A stretch of 64,000 bases of DNA from Nocardioides sp. WS12 (GTDB lineage: Bacteria; Actinomycetota; Actinomycetes; Propionibacteriales; Nocardioidaceae), in assembly GCF_014108865.1 (NCBI RefSeq), contig NZ_CP053928.1, forward strand, positions 4,402,001-4,466,000, read 5' to 3'. The notes below the pieces were generated by a model, which had not been told where the DNA came from, did no database searches, and worked only from the letters and a program-made list of their open reading frames with translations. Shown here piece by piece: positions 8,346-17,381 of the stretch (position 1 is the stretch's first letter; each line of letters starts with the position of its first letter). The position numbers and the translations under genes were made by a program.

Positions 8346-8844
8346 CGCCGAGCCCGAGAGCAGACTCGGGCAGGGGCGGCAGGTCGCCAGTGGTTTCGTA
8401 CGACGCCATCTGGCCGATGCGGCGCACGTGCCGCTCGTCGCCGGGGAACGGGGTGGAGAGGAAGACCTCGACGAGGCGGGTCATCTCGTCCAGCGTGTGC
8501 ATCCGGCCGCCGACAGCGACCACCCATGCGTCGTTGTGTTCGCGGGCCAGCGCCGCCGTGTCCTCGGACCAGGCGAGGGCGGCACGGATGCCCTTGACCT
8601 TGTTGGCGGCGATCTGTTCGCCGTTGCCCGAACCGCCGATGACGACGCCGAGGCTGTCGAGCCCGGCGTCGCGGTCGGCGACGACGCCCTCAGCGGCGCG
8701 CAGGCAGAAGACCGGGTAGTCGTCGACGGCGTCGTAGACGAACGGGCCGTGGTCGACCGGCTCGTAGCCATGCTCGACGAGCCAGCCGGTCAGGTGGGAC
8801 TTGAGCTCGAGGCCGGCATGGTCGCAGCCGAGGTGCACGCGCAT
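8338..8844 (-). CDS. rpiB: Ribose-5-phosphate isomerase B
   Basis: Interconverts ribulose-5-phosphate and ribose-5-phosphate in the pentose phosphate pathway and in ribose salvage. The 168-residue product starts MRVHLGCDHAGLELK, the RpiB/LacAB N-terminus with the substrate-contacting CDHAG. It contains GGSGNGEQIAANK, whose Glu corresponds to the catalytic base used by the mycobacterial enzyme instead of the E. coli Cys. WSEDTAALAREHNDAWVVAVGGR follows. Length and motifs match the family. It reads into nei with an 8-bp overlap. The isomerase complements the nucleoside-degrading enzymes found elsewhere in the window by handling released ribose phosphate. Confidence 0.94.
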   Translation of the reverse strand: MRVHLGCDHAGLELKSHLTGWLVEHGYEPVDHGPFVYDAVDDYPVFCLRAAEGVVADRDAGLDSLGVVIGGSGNGEQIAANKVKGIRAALAWSEDTAALAREHNDAWVVAVGGRMHTLDEMTRLVEVFLSTPFPGDERHVRRIGQMASYETTGDLPPLPESALGLGDA

Positions 8845-8863
8845 GCCCGCATTCTCGCAGGTC

Positions 8864-10231
8864 TCACGCCTGGTGCAGGCGGCGGGCAGCTTCCGCGATG
8901 GAGCCGCTGATCGACGGGTAGACCGTGAAGGTGTGGGCCAGCTGGTCGGCGGTGAGCCGCTCCGTGACGGCCAGCGCGACCGGGTGGATCAACTCCGAGG
9001 CCCGCGGCCCGACGACCACGCCGCCGAGCAGGTTGCGCGACCCCGGTGCGACGAACAACTTCACGAAGCCGTCGGTGATGCCCTGCATCTTCGCGCGGGC
9101 ATTGGTGGCCAGCGGTTGCATCACGACGTCGGCGAGGACCTCGCCGGCATCGACCTGTTTCTGCGTGACACCGACCGTCGCGATCTCGGGGGCGGTGAAG
9201 ACGTTCGAGGAGACCACGGAGAGGTCGAGCGGCTTGACCGCGTCGCCCAGGAAGTGGGCCATCGCAATCCGCCCCTGCATGGCCGCAACGGATGCCAGCA
9301 TGAAGACGCCGGTGCAGTCCCCGGCGGCATAGACGCCGCGGGCAGCGGTCCGCGAGACCCGGTCGACCTTGACGAAACCCCCTTCGTCGAGGATCACGCC
9401 CGCTTCCTCCAGGCCGAGTCCGGCGGTGTTCGGGACCGAGCCGAGCGCCAGGATGCAGTGCGACCCGGTGACCTCACGACCATCGGCGAGCGTCACCGTG
9501 ACGACGTCCCCCGACCGGGTCACCGACTGCATCCGGGACTGGCCGAGCACGGTCATTCCGCGTCGCGTCGAGACGTCCTCGAGCACCTGGGCGGCATCGG
9601 GGTCCTCGCCCGGAAGAACGCGTTCACGCGAGGAGACGAGGGTGACCGGGATGCCGAGCGCCTGGTAGGCGCTGGCGAACTCCGCCCCGGTGACGCCCGA
9701 CCCGACGACGATCATGTGCTCCGGAACGGTGTCGAGGTCGTAGACCTGCTCCCAGGTCAGGATCCGCTCACCGTCGGGCTGAGCCGTCGGGAGTACGCGC
9801 GGCGCGGCTCCCGTTGCGATCAGGATCGCGCCGGCGTCGTACGACTGCTCGGAGCCGTCGGCGAGCGTCGCGATCACCTTCGCGGGACCGTCCAGACGAC
9901 CGCGACCGTGGACCACGGTCACGCCCTCGCGGGCGAGCCGACCCTCGATGTCGGCCGACTGCGCCTGCGCGAGGGCCTTGACCCGGTCATTGACCCGACG
10001 CAGGTCCACCGTCGGGTGGTCGACCTCGATGCCGAGCTCGCCGGCTTCGATGAGGTCGGTCATCACCTCGGCGGTCGCGATCAGCGTCTTGCTGGGCACG
10101 CAGTCGGTGAGCACCGCCGAGCCGCCGATGCCGTCGGAGTCGACGACCACGACCTCGGCTCCGAGTTGGGCCGCGACCAGCGCAGACTCGTAGCCGCCAG
10201 GGCCGCCACCGACGATCACGACGCGCGTCAT
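8864..10231 (-). CDS. NAD(P)H-quinone dehydrogenase of the LpdA (Rv3303c) type
   Basis: A 455-residue FAD-dependent pyridine nucleotide oxidoreductase. The N-terminal FAD motif is VVIVGGGPGGYESALVA, the central NAD(P) motif is MIVVGSGVTGAEFASAY, and the second FAD motif reads GVYAAGDCTG. A C-terminal dimerisation domain follows. The redox centre reads GGSAVLTDCVPSK, so only one of the two cysteines of the lipoamide-dehydrogenase CxxxxC is present. That is the hallmark of the mycobacterial LpdA quinone reductase rather than a true disulphide reductase. It lies 13 bp downstream of a genuine dihydrolipoyl dehydrogenase in the same orientation. The pair probably arose by ancient duplication. Confidence 0.88.
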   Translation of the reverse strand: MTRVVIVGGGPGGYESALVAAQLGAEVVVVDSDGIGGSAVLTDCVPSKTLIATAEVMTDLIEAGELGIEVDHPTVDLRRVNDRVKALAQAQSADIEGRLAREGVTVVHGRGRLDGPAKVIATLADGSEQSYDAGAILIATGAAPRVLPTAQPDGERILTWEQVYDLDTVPEHMIVVGSGVTGAEFASAYQALGIPVTLVSSRERVLPGEDPDAAQVLEDVSTRRGMTVLGQSRMQSVTRSGDVVTVTLADGREVTGSHCILALGSVPNTAGLGLEEAGVILDEGGFVKVDRVSRTAARGVYAAGDCTGVFMLASVAAMQGRIAMAHFLGDAVKPLDLSVVSSNVFTAPEIATVGVTQKQVDAGEVLADVVMQPLATNARAKMQGITDGFVKLFVAPGSRNLLGGVVVGPRASELIHPVALAVTERLTADQLAHTFTVYPSISGSIAEAARRLHQA

Positions 10232-10244
10232 GGTCTGGTCCGAC

Positions 10245-11645
<1,401 letters not shown>

Positions 11646-11700
11646 GCGACCAGCCTAGACGGTATGGATTGACCGCTCGCCAGGTGTGAGGGGTTGCGGG

Positions 11701-11782
11701 CCGGGGCCTCACTCACAAGATTCGTGGGTTACCGAGCAGGGGCCGCCTGCTCGGCCTATCCGACAATTGTGGGAGGCCCCGG
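11701..11782 (+). ncRNA. Structured IS110 leader, candidate bridge RNA or translation-blocking fold
   Basis: A 10-bp stem pairs CCGGGGCCTC (11701-11710) with GAGGCCCCGG (11773-11782). It encloses a perfect 9-bp hairpin, CCGAGCAGG (11732-11740) with CCTGCTCGG (11746-11754). The outer right arm covers most of the GGGAGG Shine-Dalgarno and the first base of the GTG start. IS110 elements encode a bridge RNA in a terminal non-coding region. That this is such an RNA is inference; occlusion of the start is seen directly in the pairing. Confidence 0.5.
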
Positions 11783-12873
11783 TGTTTACCGAGCGTACGA
11801 GTGTTGGGCTCGACGTGCACGCCCGATCTGTTGCGGCAGCGGCGATCGATGGCGTCACGGGCGAACTGTTCCAAACCAAGCTGACCCCGTCCTACGACGA
11901 TGTCCGGTCCTGGCTCGCCAAGCTGCCCGGCCCGGTCGCTGTGGCCTACGAGGCCGGCCCGACGGGTTTCGGGCTTTACCGGCACCTGAGCGAGTCAGGA
12001 ATCCGATGCGAGGTCGTCGCGCCCTCGAAGCTGCAGAAGCCTGCCGGTGACCGGGTCAAGACTGACGCCAAGGACGCGATCCACTTGGCCCGACTGCTGC
12101 GACTCGACGAGGTCACAGCCGTGTCGATCCCCACCGTCGATCAGGAAGCGGCCCGCGATCTGGTTCGTGCGCGGGAGGACTGTAGGGGTGATCTGATGCG
12201 GGCGCGGCATCGTTTGTCGAAGCTGTTGTTGAGGCACGGGATCGTCTACTACGGCGGCAACGCGTGGACCGGTAAGCACGACATGTGGCTGCGCAACGAA
12301 GCACTCCCGCAGCTAGGGATGCGGGCGACCCGGTTGACCTTCGATTCCGACTACGAGGCCACCCTCGCGACCAAGTCCCGCAGGGACCGCATCGACGTCG
12401 CGATCGAGGAGATGGCCGCTGACAGCGAGTTCACCCCGCTGGTGCACCGGCTCGGCTGTCTTCGCGGGGTAGGCACCCTGACCGGGTTCGCATTGGCAGT
12501 CGAGGTCGGTGACTGGCACCGGTTCACCGGAAACACCATCGGGTCGTTCGTGGGCCTGGTGCCGTCCGAGCACTCCTCGGGCCAGTCCCGGTCGCAGGGT
12601 TCGATCACCAAGACGGGAAACGGGCATGCACGCCGGCTGCTCGTCGAGGCCGCTTGGCACCACCGGACCAGATACCGGGTCGGGAAGACGATGCGTGATC
12701 GCTGGGACCTGGCCCCAGCAGCCGCCAGGATCCGCGGCGACGAGGGCAATCACCGCCTTCACCAACGCTGGGTCAAGTTCATCGATCGCCGTAAACGCAG
12801 CACCGTTGCCAACGTCGCAATCGCCCGTGAACTCGCGGGCTGGTGCTGGTCCTTGGCCGTGATGGAGGACTGA
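11782..12873 (+). CDS. IS110-family transposase (DEDD recombinase)
   Basis: The 363-residue protein has the IS110 layout. The N-terminal RuvC-like DEDD domain has the first Asp in VGLDVHARS (residue 11), Glu in AYEAGPTG and Asp pair in VKTDAKDA. A helical middle follows, then the C-terminal Transposase_20 domain (LRGVGTLTGFALAVEVGDW) and the conserved Ser-containing segment SSGQSRSQGSITKTGNGHAR. I chose GTG at 11782 because GGGAGG lies 5 nt upstream and the protein then begins directly with the catalytic domain; the frame stays open upstream to 11686. Catalytic residues are intact, so the element may be active. The enzyme is guided by a bridge RNA in characterised relatives. Confidence 0.92.
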   Translation: MFTERTSVGLDVHARSVAAAAIDGVTGELFQTKLTPSYDDVRSWLAKLPGPVAVAYEAGPTGFGLYRHLSESGIRCEVVAPSKLQKPAGDRVKTDAKDAIHLARLLRLDEVTAVSIPTVDQEAARDLVRAREDCRGDLMRARHRLSKLLLRHGIVYYGGNAWTGKHDMWLRNEALPQLGMRATRLTFDSDYEATLATKSRRDRIDVAIEEMAADSEFTPLVHRLGCLRGVGTLTGFALAVEVGDWHRFTGNTIGSFVGLVPSEHSSGQSRSQGSITKTGNGHARRLLVEAAWHHRTRYRVGKTMRDRWDLAPAAARIRGDEGNHRLHQRWVKFIDRRKRSTVANVAIARELAGWCWSLAVMED

Positions 12874-13267
12874 TCCCACAGTCTGCTTCGTTGCTGAGAC
12901 CGGGCTGGTGACAGCGCGTGGAGCGACCCGCGAAACTACTATGAGCAGCCGTCACTGGCGGCGATGCTCGCTCCTAGACAAGCGGTCCCGCTCCAGCCGA
13001 ACCGACCGTCCTGCGGTAACCAACCCGCGCATATCAGTCTGACCGCGCGTCGCCAACGACACGCTCGCCAGCACCCACCAGCAGCGAAGCTCGAGGCGCC
13101 CGCCCGGGACAACCAGGACGGGCGCCTCACCCTGCCCTTGACAAGAGATCCCTACATATCAGTAGGCCCCACCCTTGTGTCCGTCATCACGTTCAGGGCA
13201 GAGTTCCGCCTACTCTCGGGTAGGGCGGCATGGGGCCGCTCCCCTTCAGCCAAGGAGCAGCTCCAGC
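12874..13267. other. IS110 right non-coding end and subtilase leader
   Basis: I found no gene in these 394 bp. They contain a 10-bp stem GAGGCGCCCG (13094-13103) / CGGGCGCCTC (13120-13129) with a 16-nt loop. A 9-bp direct repeat CATATCAGT lies at 13030-13038 and 13155-13163 around it. Closer to the subtilase start is a second hairpin, CCGCCTAC (13206-13213) with GTAGGGCGG (13220-13228, one bulged G). AAGGAG at 13252-13257 is the subtilase ribosome-binding site. Confidence 0.55.
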
Positions 13268-14461
13268 ATGTCTCGGATTCTCGGAATCATCGCTGCCTGC
13301 GCGCTCGCTTTTGCGACGCTCACGCAGATCCCCCTCCCGGCCGCACAGGCCGCTCCGGTCAAGGCCCAGTCCGCCGGTCTGCTCGACGTGATCGTCACGC
13401 TCAAGCCGACGGCCGACGCGCAGGCGACCGCCAACGCCCTCGTGACGAACAAGGGCGGCCAGGTCACCCACGTCTACCAGAACGCGATCAACGGCTTCGC
13501 GGCCACGCTGACTGACACGCTCCTCACGGTGCTCCGCGGTGACGCCCGGATCCAGTCGATCGAACTCGACCGCACCCTGCGGATCAACGACACCCAGACC
13601 CCCACGCCCAGCTGGGGCCTGGACCGCGTCGACCAGCGCAACCTGCCGCTGAACAACGCGTACACCTACAACACCACCGCCTCGGGCGTGGACGTGTACG
13701 TCGTCGACACCGGCATCCTCACCACGCACCCCGACTTCGGCGGGCGCGCGGTCCACGGCACCGACGCGATCGACGGTGACAGCAACGCGACCGACTGCAA
13801 CGGCCACGGCACCCACGTGTCCGGCACCATCGGCGGCAACGCCTACGGCCTCGCCAAGCAGACAAAGCTGATCGGCGTCCGCGTCCTCGACTGCAACGGC
13901 TCGGGCGCCACGTCCGCCGTGATCGCCGGTCTCGACTGGGTCGTCGCCAACCACCAGGCCGGCAAGTCAGCCGTCGCCAACATGAGCCTCGGCGGTGGCG
14001 CCTCCACGACCCTCGACGCCGCCGTGCGTCGCGTGATCGCCGACGGCGTCACCATGGCCCTCGCCGCCGGTAACGAGAACTCCGACTCCTGTGGTGTCTC
14101 CCCGGCCCGCGTCGCCGAGGCCCTGACCGTCGCCGCGAGCGACCGCAACGACGCCCGCGCCAGCTTCTCCAACCGCGGCACCTGCGTCGACCTGTTCGCC
14201 CCCGGCGTCGACATCACCTCGGCCTGGCTGAACAACGGCACCAGCACGATCAGCGGTACGTCGATGGCGTCCCCGCACGTCGCCGCGGCCGCTGCGCTCT
14301 ACCTGGCCACCCACCCGGGCGCCTCGCCCGCCACGGTGAACTCCGCGGTCCTCGCCGCCACCACCAAGGGCAAGATCACCGGCACCGCGCGCACCTGCGT
14401 GCTGCTCATCATCTGCTCGGCGGCCACCCCGGCCAACCACCTGCTCTACACCGGCAGCTGA
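13268..14461 (+). CDS. Secreted subtilisin-like serine protease (S8) with I9 propeptide
   Basis: A 397-residue secreted endopeptidase. Residues 1-29 are a signal peptide ending AAQAA, and about 38-107 form an inhibitor-I9 propeptide (LLDVIVTLKPTADAQA to IQSIELDRTLRI). The mature S8 domain has the full triad: Asp147 in VVDTGIL, His180 in GHGTHVSGT and Ser332 in GTSMASPH. The segment GLDRVDQRNLPLN resembles the proteinase K/aqualysin branch. Several Cys (DCNGHG, LDCNG, SCGVSP, GTCVD) may form disulphides. The C-terminus is short, with no anchor, so release into the medium is expected. The ATG at 13268 follows AAGGAG by 10 nt; I rejected the longer open frame from 13175 because it breaks the signal peptide. 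Confidence 0.93.
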   Translation: MSRILGIIAACALAFATLTQIPLPAAQAAPVKAQSAGLLDVIVTLKPTADAQATANALVTNKGGQVTHVYQNAINGFAATLTDTLLTVLRGDARIQSIELDRTLRINDTQTPTPSWGLDRVDQRNLPLNNAYTYNTTASGVDVYVVDTGILTTHPDFGGRAVHGTDAIDGDSNATDCNGHGTHVSGTIGGNAYGLAKQTKLIGVRVLDCNGSGATSAVIAGLDWVVANHQAGKSAVANMSLGGGASTTLDAAVRRVIADGVTMALAAGNENSDSCGVSPARVAEALTVAASDRNDARASFSNRGTCVDLFAPGVDITSAWLNNGTSTISGTSMASPHVAAAAALYLATHPGASPATVNSAVLAATTKGKITGTARTCVLLIICSAATPANHLLYTGS

Positions 14462-14468
14462 CGCCCTC

Positions 14469-14529
14469 GCGGCGTACGACGTCACACCCACGGCAGGCAC
14501 TAGCCTGTCGCCGTGACGTCGTACGCCGC
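14469..14529 (+). promoter_or_regulatory. 17-bp inverted repeat with nested hairpin over a start codon
   Basis: GCGGCGTACGACGTCAC (14469-14485) is exactly complementary to 14513-14529. An inner 7-bp stem, GGCAGGC (14492-14498) with GCCTGTC (14503-14509, one G-T pair), lies in the loop. The right arm begins exactly at the GTG start of the next gene and spans its first codons. It follows the subtilase stop by 7 nt, so termination and start occlusion are both possible. Confidence 0.7.
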
Positions 14530-14965
14530 TTACGGCACCAACCTCGACCCGGCCCGCATGGGCGAGAGGTGCCCCCATTCGCCCCTGCAGACCACCGGGT
14601 GGCTCACCGGGTGGCGGCTCACGTTCGGTGGCGAGGAGCACGGTTGGGACGGCTCCCTGGCCACGATCGTGCAGGACCCGTTCGAGCAGGTCTTCGTCGC
14701 TGTGTACGACGTCAGCCCGCTCGACGAGCCGAACCTGGACCGCTGGGAATCGGCCGACTCCGGCCTCTACCGCCGCACGAAGGTCCGGATCGCGACCCTG
14801 GTCGGCGAGGTCGTGGCGTGGACCTACGTCCTGGACGCCTATGAGGGCGGGTTGCCCTCGGCGTCGTACCTCGGTGTCCTGTCGAACGCCGCCGAAGCCG
14901 CCGACGCCCCCGCCGACTACGTGAACGCGCTGCGTCGTCGCGCGTGCCGCTCCACCGGCCTCTGA
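14513..14965 (+). CDS. Gamma-glutamylcyclotransferase-fold protein
   Basis: This 150-residue protein has the AIG2/gamma-glutamylcyclotransferase fold, whose members release 5-oxoproline from gamma-glutamyl peptides or act on related amine adducts. It begins SYAAYGTNLDPARM, matching the YGSNL substrate loop. It has the core strands GWRLTFGGEEHGWDGSLATIV and VFVAVYDVSPLDEPNLDRWES, and ends with YVLDAYEGGLPSASYL, where the Glu occupies the usual catalytic position. Start GTG 14513 is supported by TAGCCT at 14501-14506, six nt upstream (leaderless type). The first 17 nt lie in the right arm of a perfect inverted repeat. Physiological substrate is not determined. Confidence 0.83.
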   Translation: MTSYAAYGTNLDPARMGERCPHSPLQTTGWLTGWRLTFGGEEHGWDGSLATIVQDPFEQVFVAVYDVSPLDEPNLDRWESADSGLYRRTKVRIATLVGEVVAWTYVLDAYEGGLPSASYLGVLSNAAEAADAPADYVNALRRRACRSTGL

Positions 14966-14980
14966 GGGCGTGACCCCGCA

Positions 14981-15003
14981 GAACGTGAATCGTTGTCACG
15001 TTC
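14981..15003. promoter_or_regulatory. Inverted repeat abutting the start codon of the lipoprotein gene
   Basis: GAACGTGA (14981-14988) and TCACGTTC (14996-15003) are perfect complements with a 7-nt spacer. The right arm touches the ATG at 15004. No Shine-Dalgarno is visible. It could be an operator or the terminator of the preceding gene, which ends 15 bp upstream. Confidence 0.45.
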
Positions 15004-16506
15004 ATGCGCATGCCCCGCCTGGCCGCCCTCTGTGGCTCCCTGCTCCTGGCCACCACGGTCGCCGCGTGCGGCACCGTCCAGAACGTCCCGGACGACGTCC
15101 CGCCCGTTGACGTCGCCCAGGACCTGCCGGTGGCCGTCCGCCCGGCGGAGCCCGGCCTGCGCTCGGTGATGTGGGTCGGCAACAACTGGGACGGCACCGC
15201 GAGCATCGTCGACGCCAACTCCCTCGAGGTCCTCAAGCGGGGCGTGAACCTGATCCCGGACAAGGCCCAGGAGAAGCAGGCCATCCTGCTCAACCCGGTC
15301 TCGACGGTCTTCTACCTCGCCATCAACGCAGGCCCCGGCCAGGGCCACGACCAGTACGTCGACGACATGTTCACCACGATGGACGGCAAGTACCTCGCCG
15401 TCTCCCGGCCGAGCTTCGCCGACGTCGTCTGGATCGACATCGCCAAGGCAACCGCTGGCCGCACCGACTCCATCGTGCGCGAGCAGCAGATGGACGGCTA
15501 CCGCACCGACCACATGCAGATCTCCAACGACGGCCGCCGCCTCCTGGTCTCCGACTCCACCAAGCGCCAGGTCATCGAGTACTCCATGGTCAACGCGACC
15601 GTGGACGGCAAGGCGATCAAGCTCGGCGACCGGCTGCGGACCTTCCCCTCCGGCGAGACGCCCCACGAGAGCAACTACACCGAGGACGGCGAGCGGATCC
15701 TGCACGCCTCCATCGGCCGCGTCTACACACCGGTCGACGACGTGAATCCGGTCGACGGCACCCTGCTGGGCCTCTCTCTCAACAAGTTCGGTCTCGGCGG
15801 CCTCGTCCCCATCCTGAGCAAGTTGCCGTGGGACGTCCTCGATGAAGCCGTCAAGGCAGACCGCTGGCTGCAGTACGTCGCCACCGACGACTTCGAGGTC
15901 CTCGAGCGCTGGAACATCGGGCACGAACTGGCCGAGGCCGGCCACCCGGGCATGAGCAGCGCGGTCCGCCCCGTGGCGGTCCACCCCGCCGGCCGGTACC
16001 TCTACCTCCAGGTCTCCTTCCTGCACGGGTACGTCGTCTTCGACACCCAGGCCGCGGACCTGAACGGGACGATGGACTACACCCTCGGCGGCGAGACCGA
16101 GCCGACGACCGGCGCGGTGGTCGACGTCGTACAACTCGAGAACCGTGTGCCGAACATGCTGCTCGAGCAGTACGTCAACGACTCCGCCCACCACGGCCTC
16201 GCGATCAGCGCCGACGGCGAGACCCTCTGCGCTGCCGGCACGATGGACGACTACGCCGCGCTGGTCGACTCCGAGACGGGCGAGGCGACGTACTTCGACG
16301 AGACCACCACCGGCCACCACTACGGCAAGCCGTACTGGACGACCGAAGGCCTCAACGAGACCTGCTGGGTGTCGCTGTCCGATGACGACGCGGTCGCGGT
16401 GCTCTCCACGGACACGATGGAGGAAGTGGCCTACCTGCCCGTCGGCAACCACCCGCAGCGGGTTCGTCACGGGTACGTCCCGGAACTCCTCGCTGCCGCT
16501 TGGTGA
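15004..16506 (+). CDS. Lipoprotein with cytochrome-D1/YncE-like beta-propeller
   Basis: A 500-residue exported lipoprotein. The N-terminus MRMPRLAALCGSLLLATTV leads to the lipobox VAAC with Cys22 as the lipidated residue. The rest consists of repeated beta-strands of the YncE/cytochrome-cd1 propeller type, with blade signatures such as TASIVDANSLEVLKR, KYLAVSRPSFADVVWIDI, NDGRRLLVSDSTKRQVIEY and DAVAVLSTDTMEEVAYLPVG. Conserved HDQ, TDHM and HESNYTEDG segments may bind a ligand or metal. No haem-binding CXXCH motif exists, so electron transfer is not indicated. A near-alternative start is ATG at 15010. The gene stands alone between a cyclotransferase and punA. Function unknown beyond an extracytoplasmic propeller. 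Confidence 0.78.
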   Translation: MRMPRLAALCGSLLLATTVAACGTVQNVPDDVPPVDVAQDLPVAVRPAEPGLRSVMWVGNNWDGTASIVDANSLEVLKRGVNLIPDKAQEKQAILLNPVSTVFYLAINAGPGQGHDQYVDDMFTTMDGKYLAVSRPSFADVVWIDIAKATAGRTDSIVREQQMDGYRTDHMQISNDGRRLLVSDSTKRQVIEYSMVNATVDGKAIKLGDRLRTFPSGETPHESNYTEDGERILHASIGRVYTPVDDVNPVDGTLLGLSLNKFGLGGLVPILSKLPWDVLDEAVKADRWLQYVATDDFEVLERWNIGHELAEAGHPGMSSAVRPVAVHPAGRYLYLQVSFLHGYVVFDTQAADLNGTMDYTLGGETEPTTGAVVDVVQLENRVPNMLLEQYVNDSAHHGLAISADGETLCAAGTMDDYAALVDSETGEATYFDETTTGHHYGKPYWTTEGLNETCWVSLSDDDAVAVLSTDTMEEVAYLPVGNHPQRVRHGYVPELLAAAW

Positions 16507-16524
16507 CGGACTAGAGTCGCGTCC

Positions 16525-17355
16525 GTGACCGAGTCGACCTCGCCGTACTCCCTGGCCGATGCGGCCGCCGCCCGTCTGGCCGAACTGACCGGAGTGGCGC
16601 GCCACGACGTCGCGCTCGTGCTCGGCTCGGGGTGGCTGCCCGCCGCCGACGCCCTCGATCCGACCGGTGAGAACACCACCGAGATCGACGTGACCGACCT
16701 GCCGGGCTTCGCCGCCTCGGCAGTGGTCGGGCACTCAGGGAAGATCCGCTCGATCCGGCTGCCGGGTGTCGACGGCGCCGATGACAGGTACCTCCTCGCC
16801 TTCCTCAGCCGGACCCACTACTACGAGGGCAAGGGTGTCCCGGCCGTCGTGCACGGTGTGCGGTCGGCCGCGGCCGCTGGCTGCCGCGCCATCGTCCTCA
16901 CCAACGGGTGCGGCGGCCTCAAGGAGACCTGGACGCCGGGCACCCCCGTGCTGATCAGCGACCACATCAACCTGACCGGCCAGTCCCCCATCGTCGGCGC
17001 CAACTTCGTCGACCTCACCGACCTCTACTCCGCACGCCTGCGCGACCTGTGTCGGACCGTCGAGCCGACCCTGGACGAGGGCGTCTACGTCCAGTTCACC
17101 GGCCCCCACTACGAGACGCCCGCCGAGGTCCGGATGGCCGGGATCCTCGGCGGACACCTCGTCGGCATGAGTACGACGCTCGAGGCGATCGCCGCCCGCG
17201 AGGCCGGGATGGAGATCCTCGGCATCAGCCTGGTCACCAACCTCGCCGCGGGACTCAGCGGCGAACCGCTCGACCACGCCGAGGTGCTCGAAGCCGGTCG
17301 CTCCGCTGCCACCCGGATGGGCGCATTGCTGGGCGAGATCGTCCCGCGGATCTGA
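16525..17355 (+). CDS. punA: Purine-nucleoside phosphorylase
   Basis: Cleaves purine (deoxy)ribonucleosides with phosphate to base and (deoxy)ribose-1-phosphate, feeding purine salvage. The 276-residue protein belongs to the trimeric class. It shows VALVLGSGWLPAA (phosphate loop), VVGHSGKIRSI, LSRTHYYEGKGV, VLTNGCGGLKE, the family signature GPHYETPAEVRM (Glu and Met contact the base and sugar) and LVTNLAAGLSGEPLDH (Asn of the purine site). Start GTG 16525 is leaderless in type, with TAGAGT at 16512-16517. The downstream products can enter the RpiB and phosphosugar mutase/DeoC steps also encoded here. A GC-rich hairpin follows the stop. Confidence 0.95.
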   Translation: MTESTSPYSLADAAAARLAELTGVARHDVALVLGSGWLPAADALDPTGENTTEIDVTDLPGFAASAVVGHSGKIRSIRLPGVDGADDRYLLAFLSRTHYYEGKGVPAVVHGVRSAAAAGCRAIVLTNGCGGLKETWTPGTPVLISDHINLTGQSPIVGANFVDLTDLYSARLRDLCRTVEPTLDEGVYVQFTGPHYETPAEVRMAGILGGHLVGMSTTLEAIAAREAGMEILGISLVTNLAAGLSGEPLDHAEVLEAGRSAATRMGALLGEIVPRI

Positions 17356-17357
17356 CG

Positions 17358-17381
17358 CCGGGCCGGGCCTAGCTGGCCCGG
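17358..17381. terminator. GC-rich hairpin between convergent genes
   Basis: CCGGGCC at 17358-17364 pairs with GGCCCGG at 17375-17381. An alternative register, CGGGCC/GGCCCG, leaves a 5-nt loop. It lies just after the punA stop and overlaps the last codons of the convergent permease gene, so it could end transcription from both sides. Confidence 0.5.

Larger units (their letters stand above)
11700..13163 (+). mobile_element. IS110-family insertion sequence (approximate ends)
   Basis: The transposase gene at 11782-12873 is flanked by about 80 bp of structured leader and about 290 bp of structured 3' non-coding DNA. IS110 elements lack terminal inverted repeats and make little or no target duplication, so the ends cannot be fixed from one copy. 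The left end must lie beyond the lpdA promoter (after 11657). I place the right end near the CATATCAGT at 13155-13163, because the preceding 3' segment resembles, from memory, the right ends of actinobacterial IS110 copies. Both limits are estimates. Confidence 0.6.
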
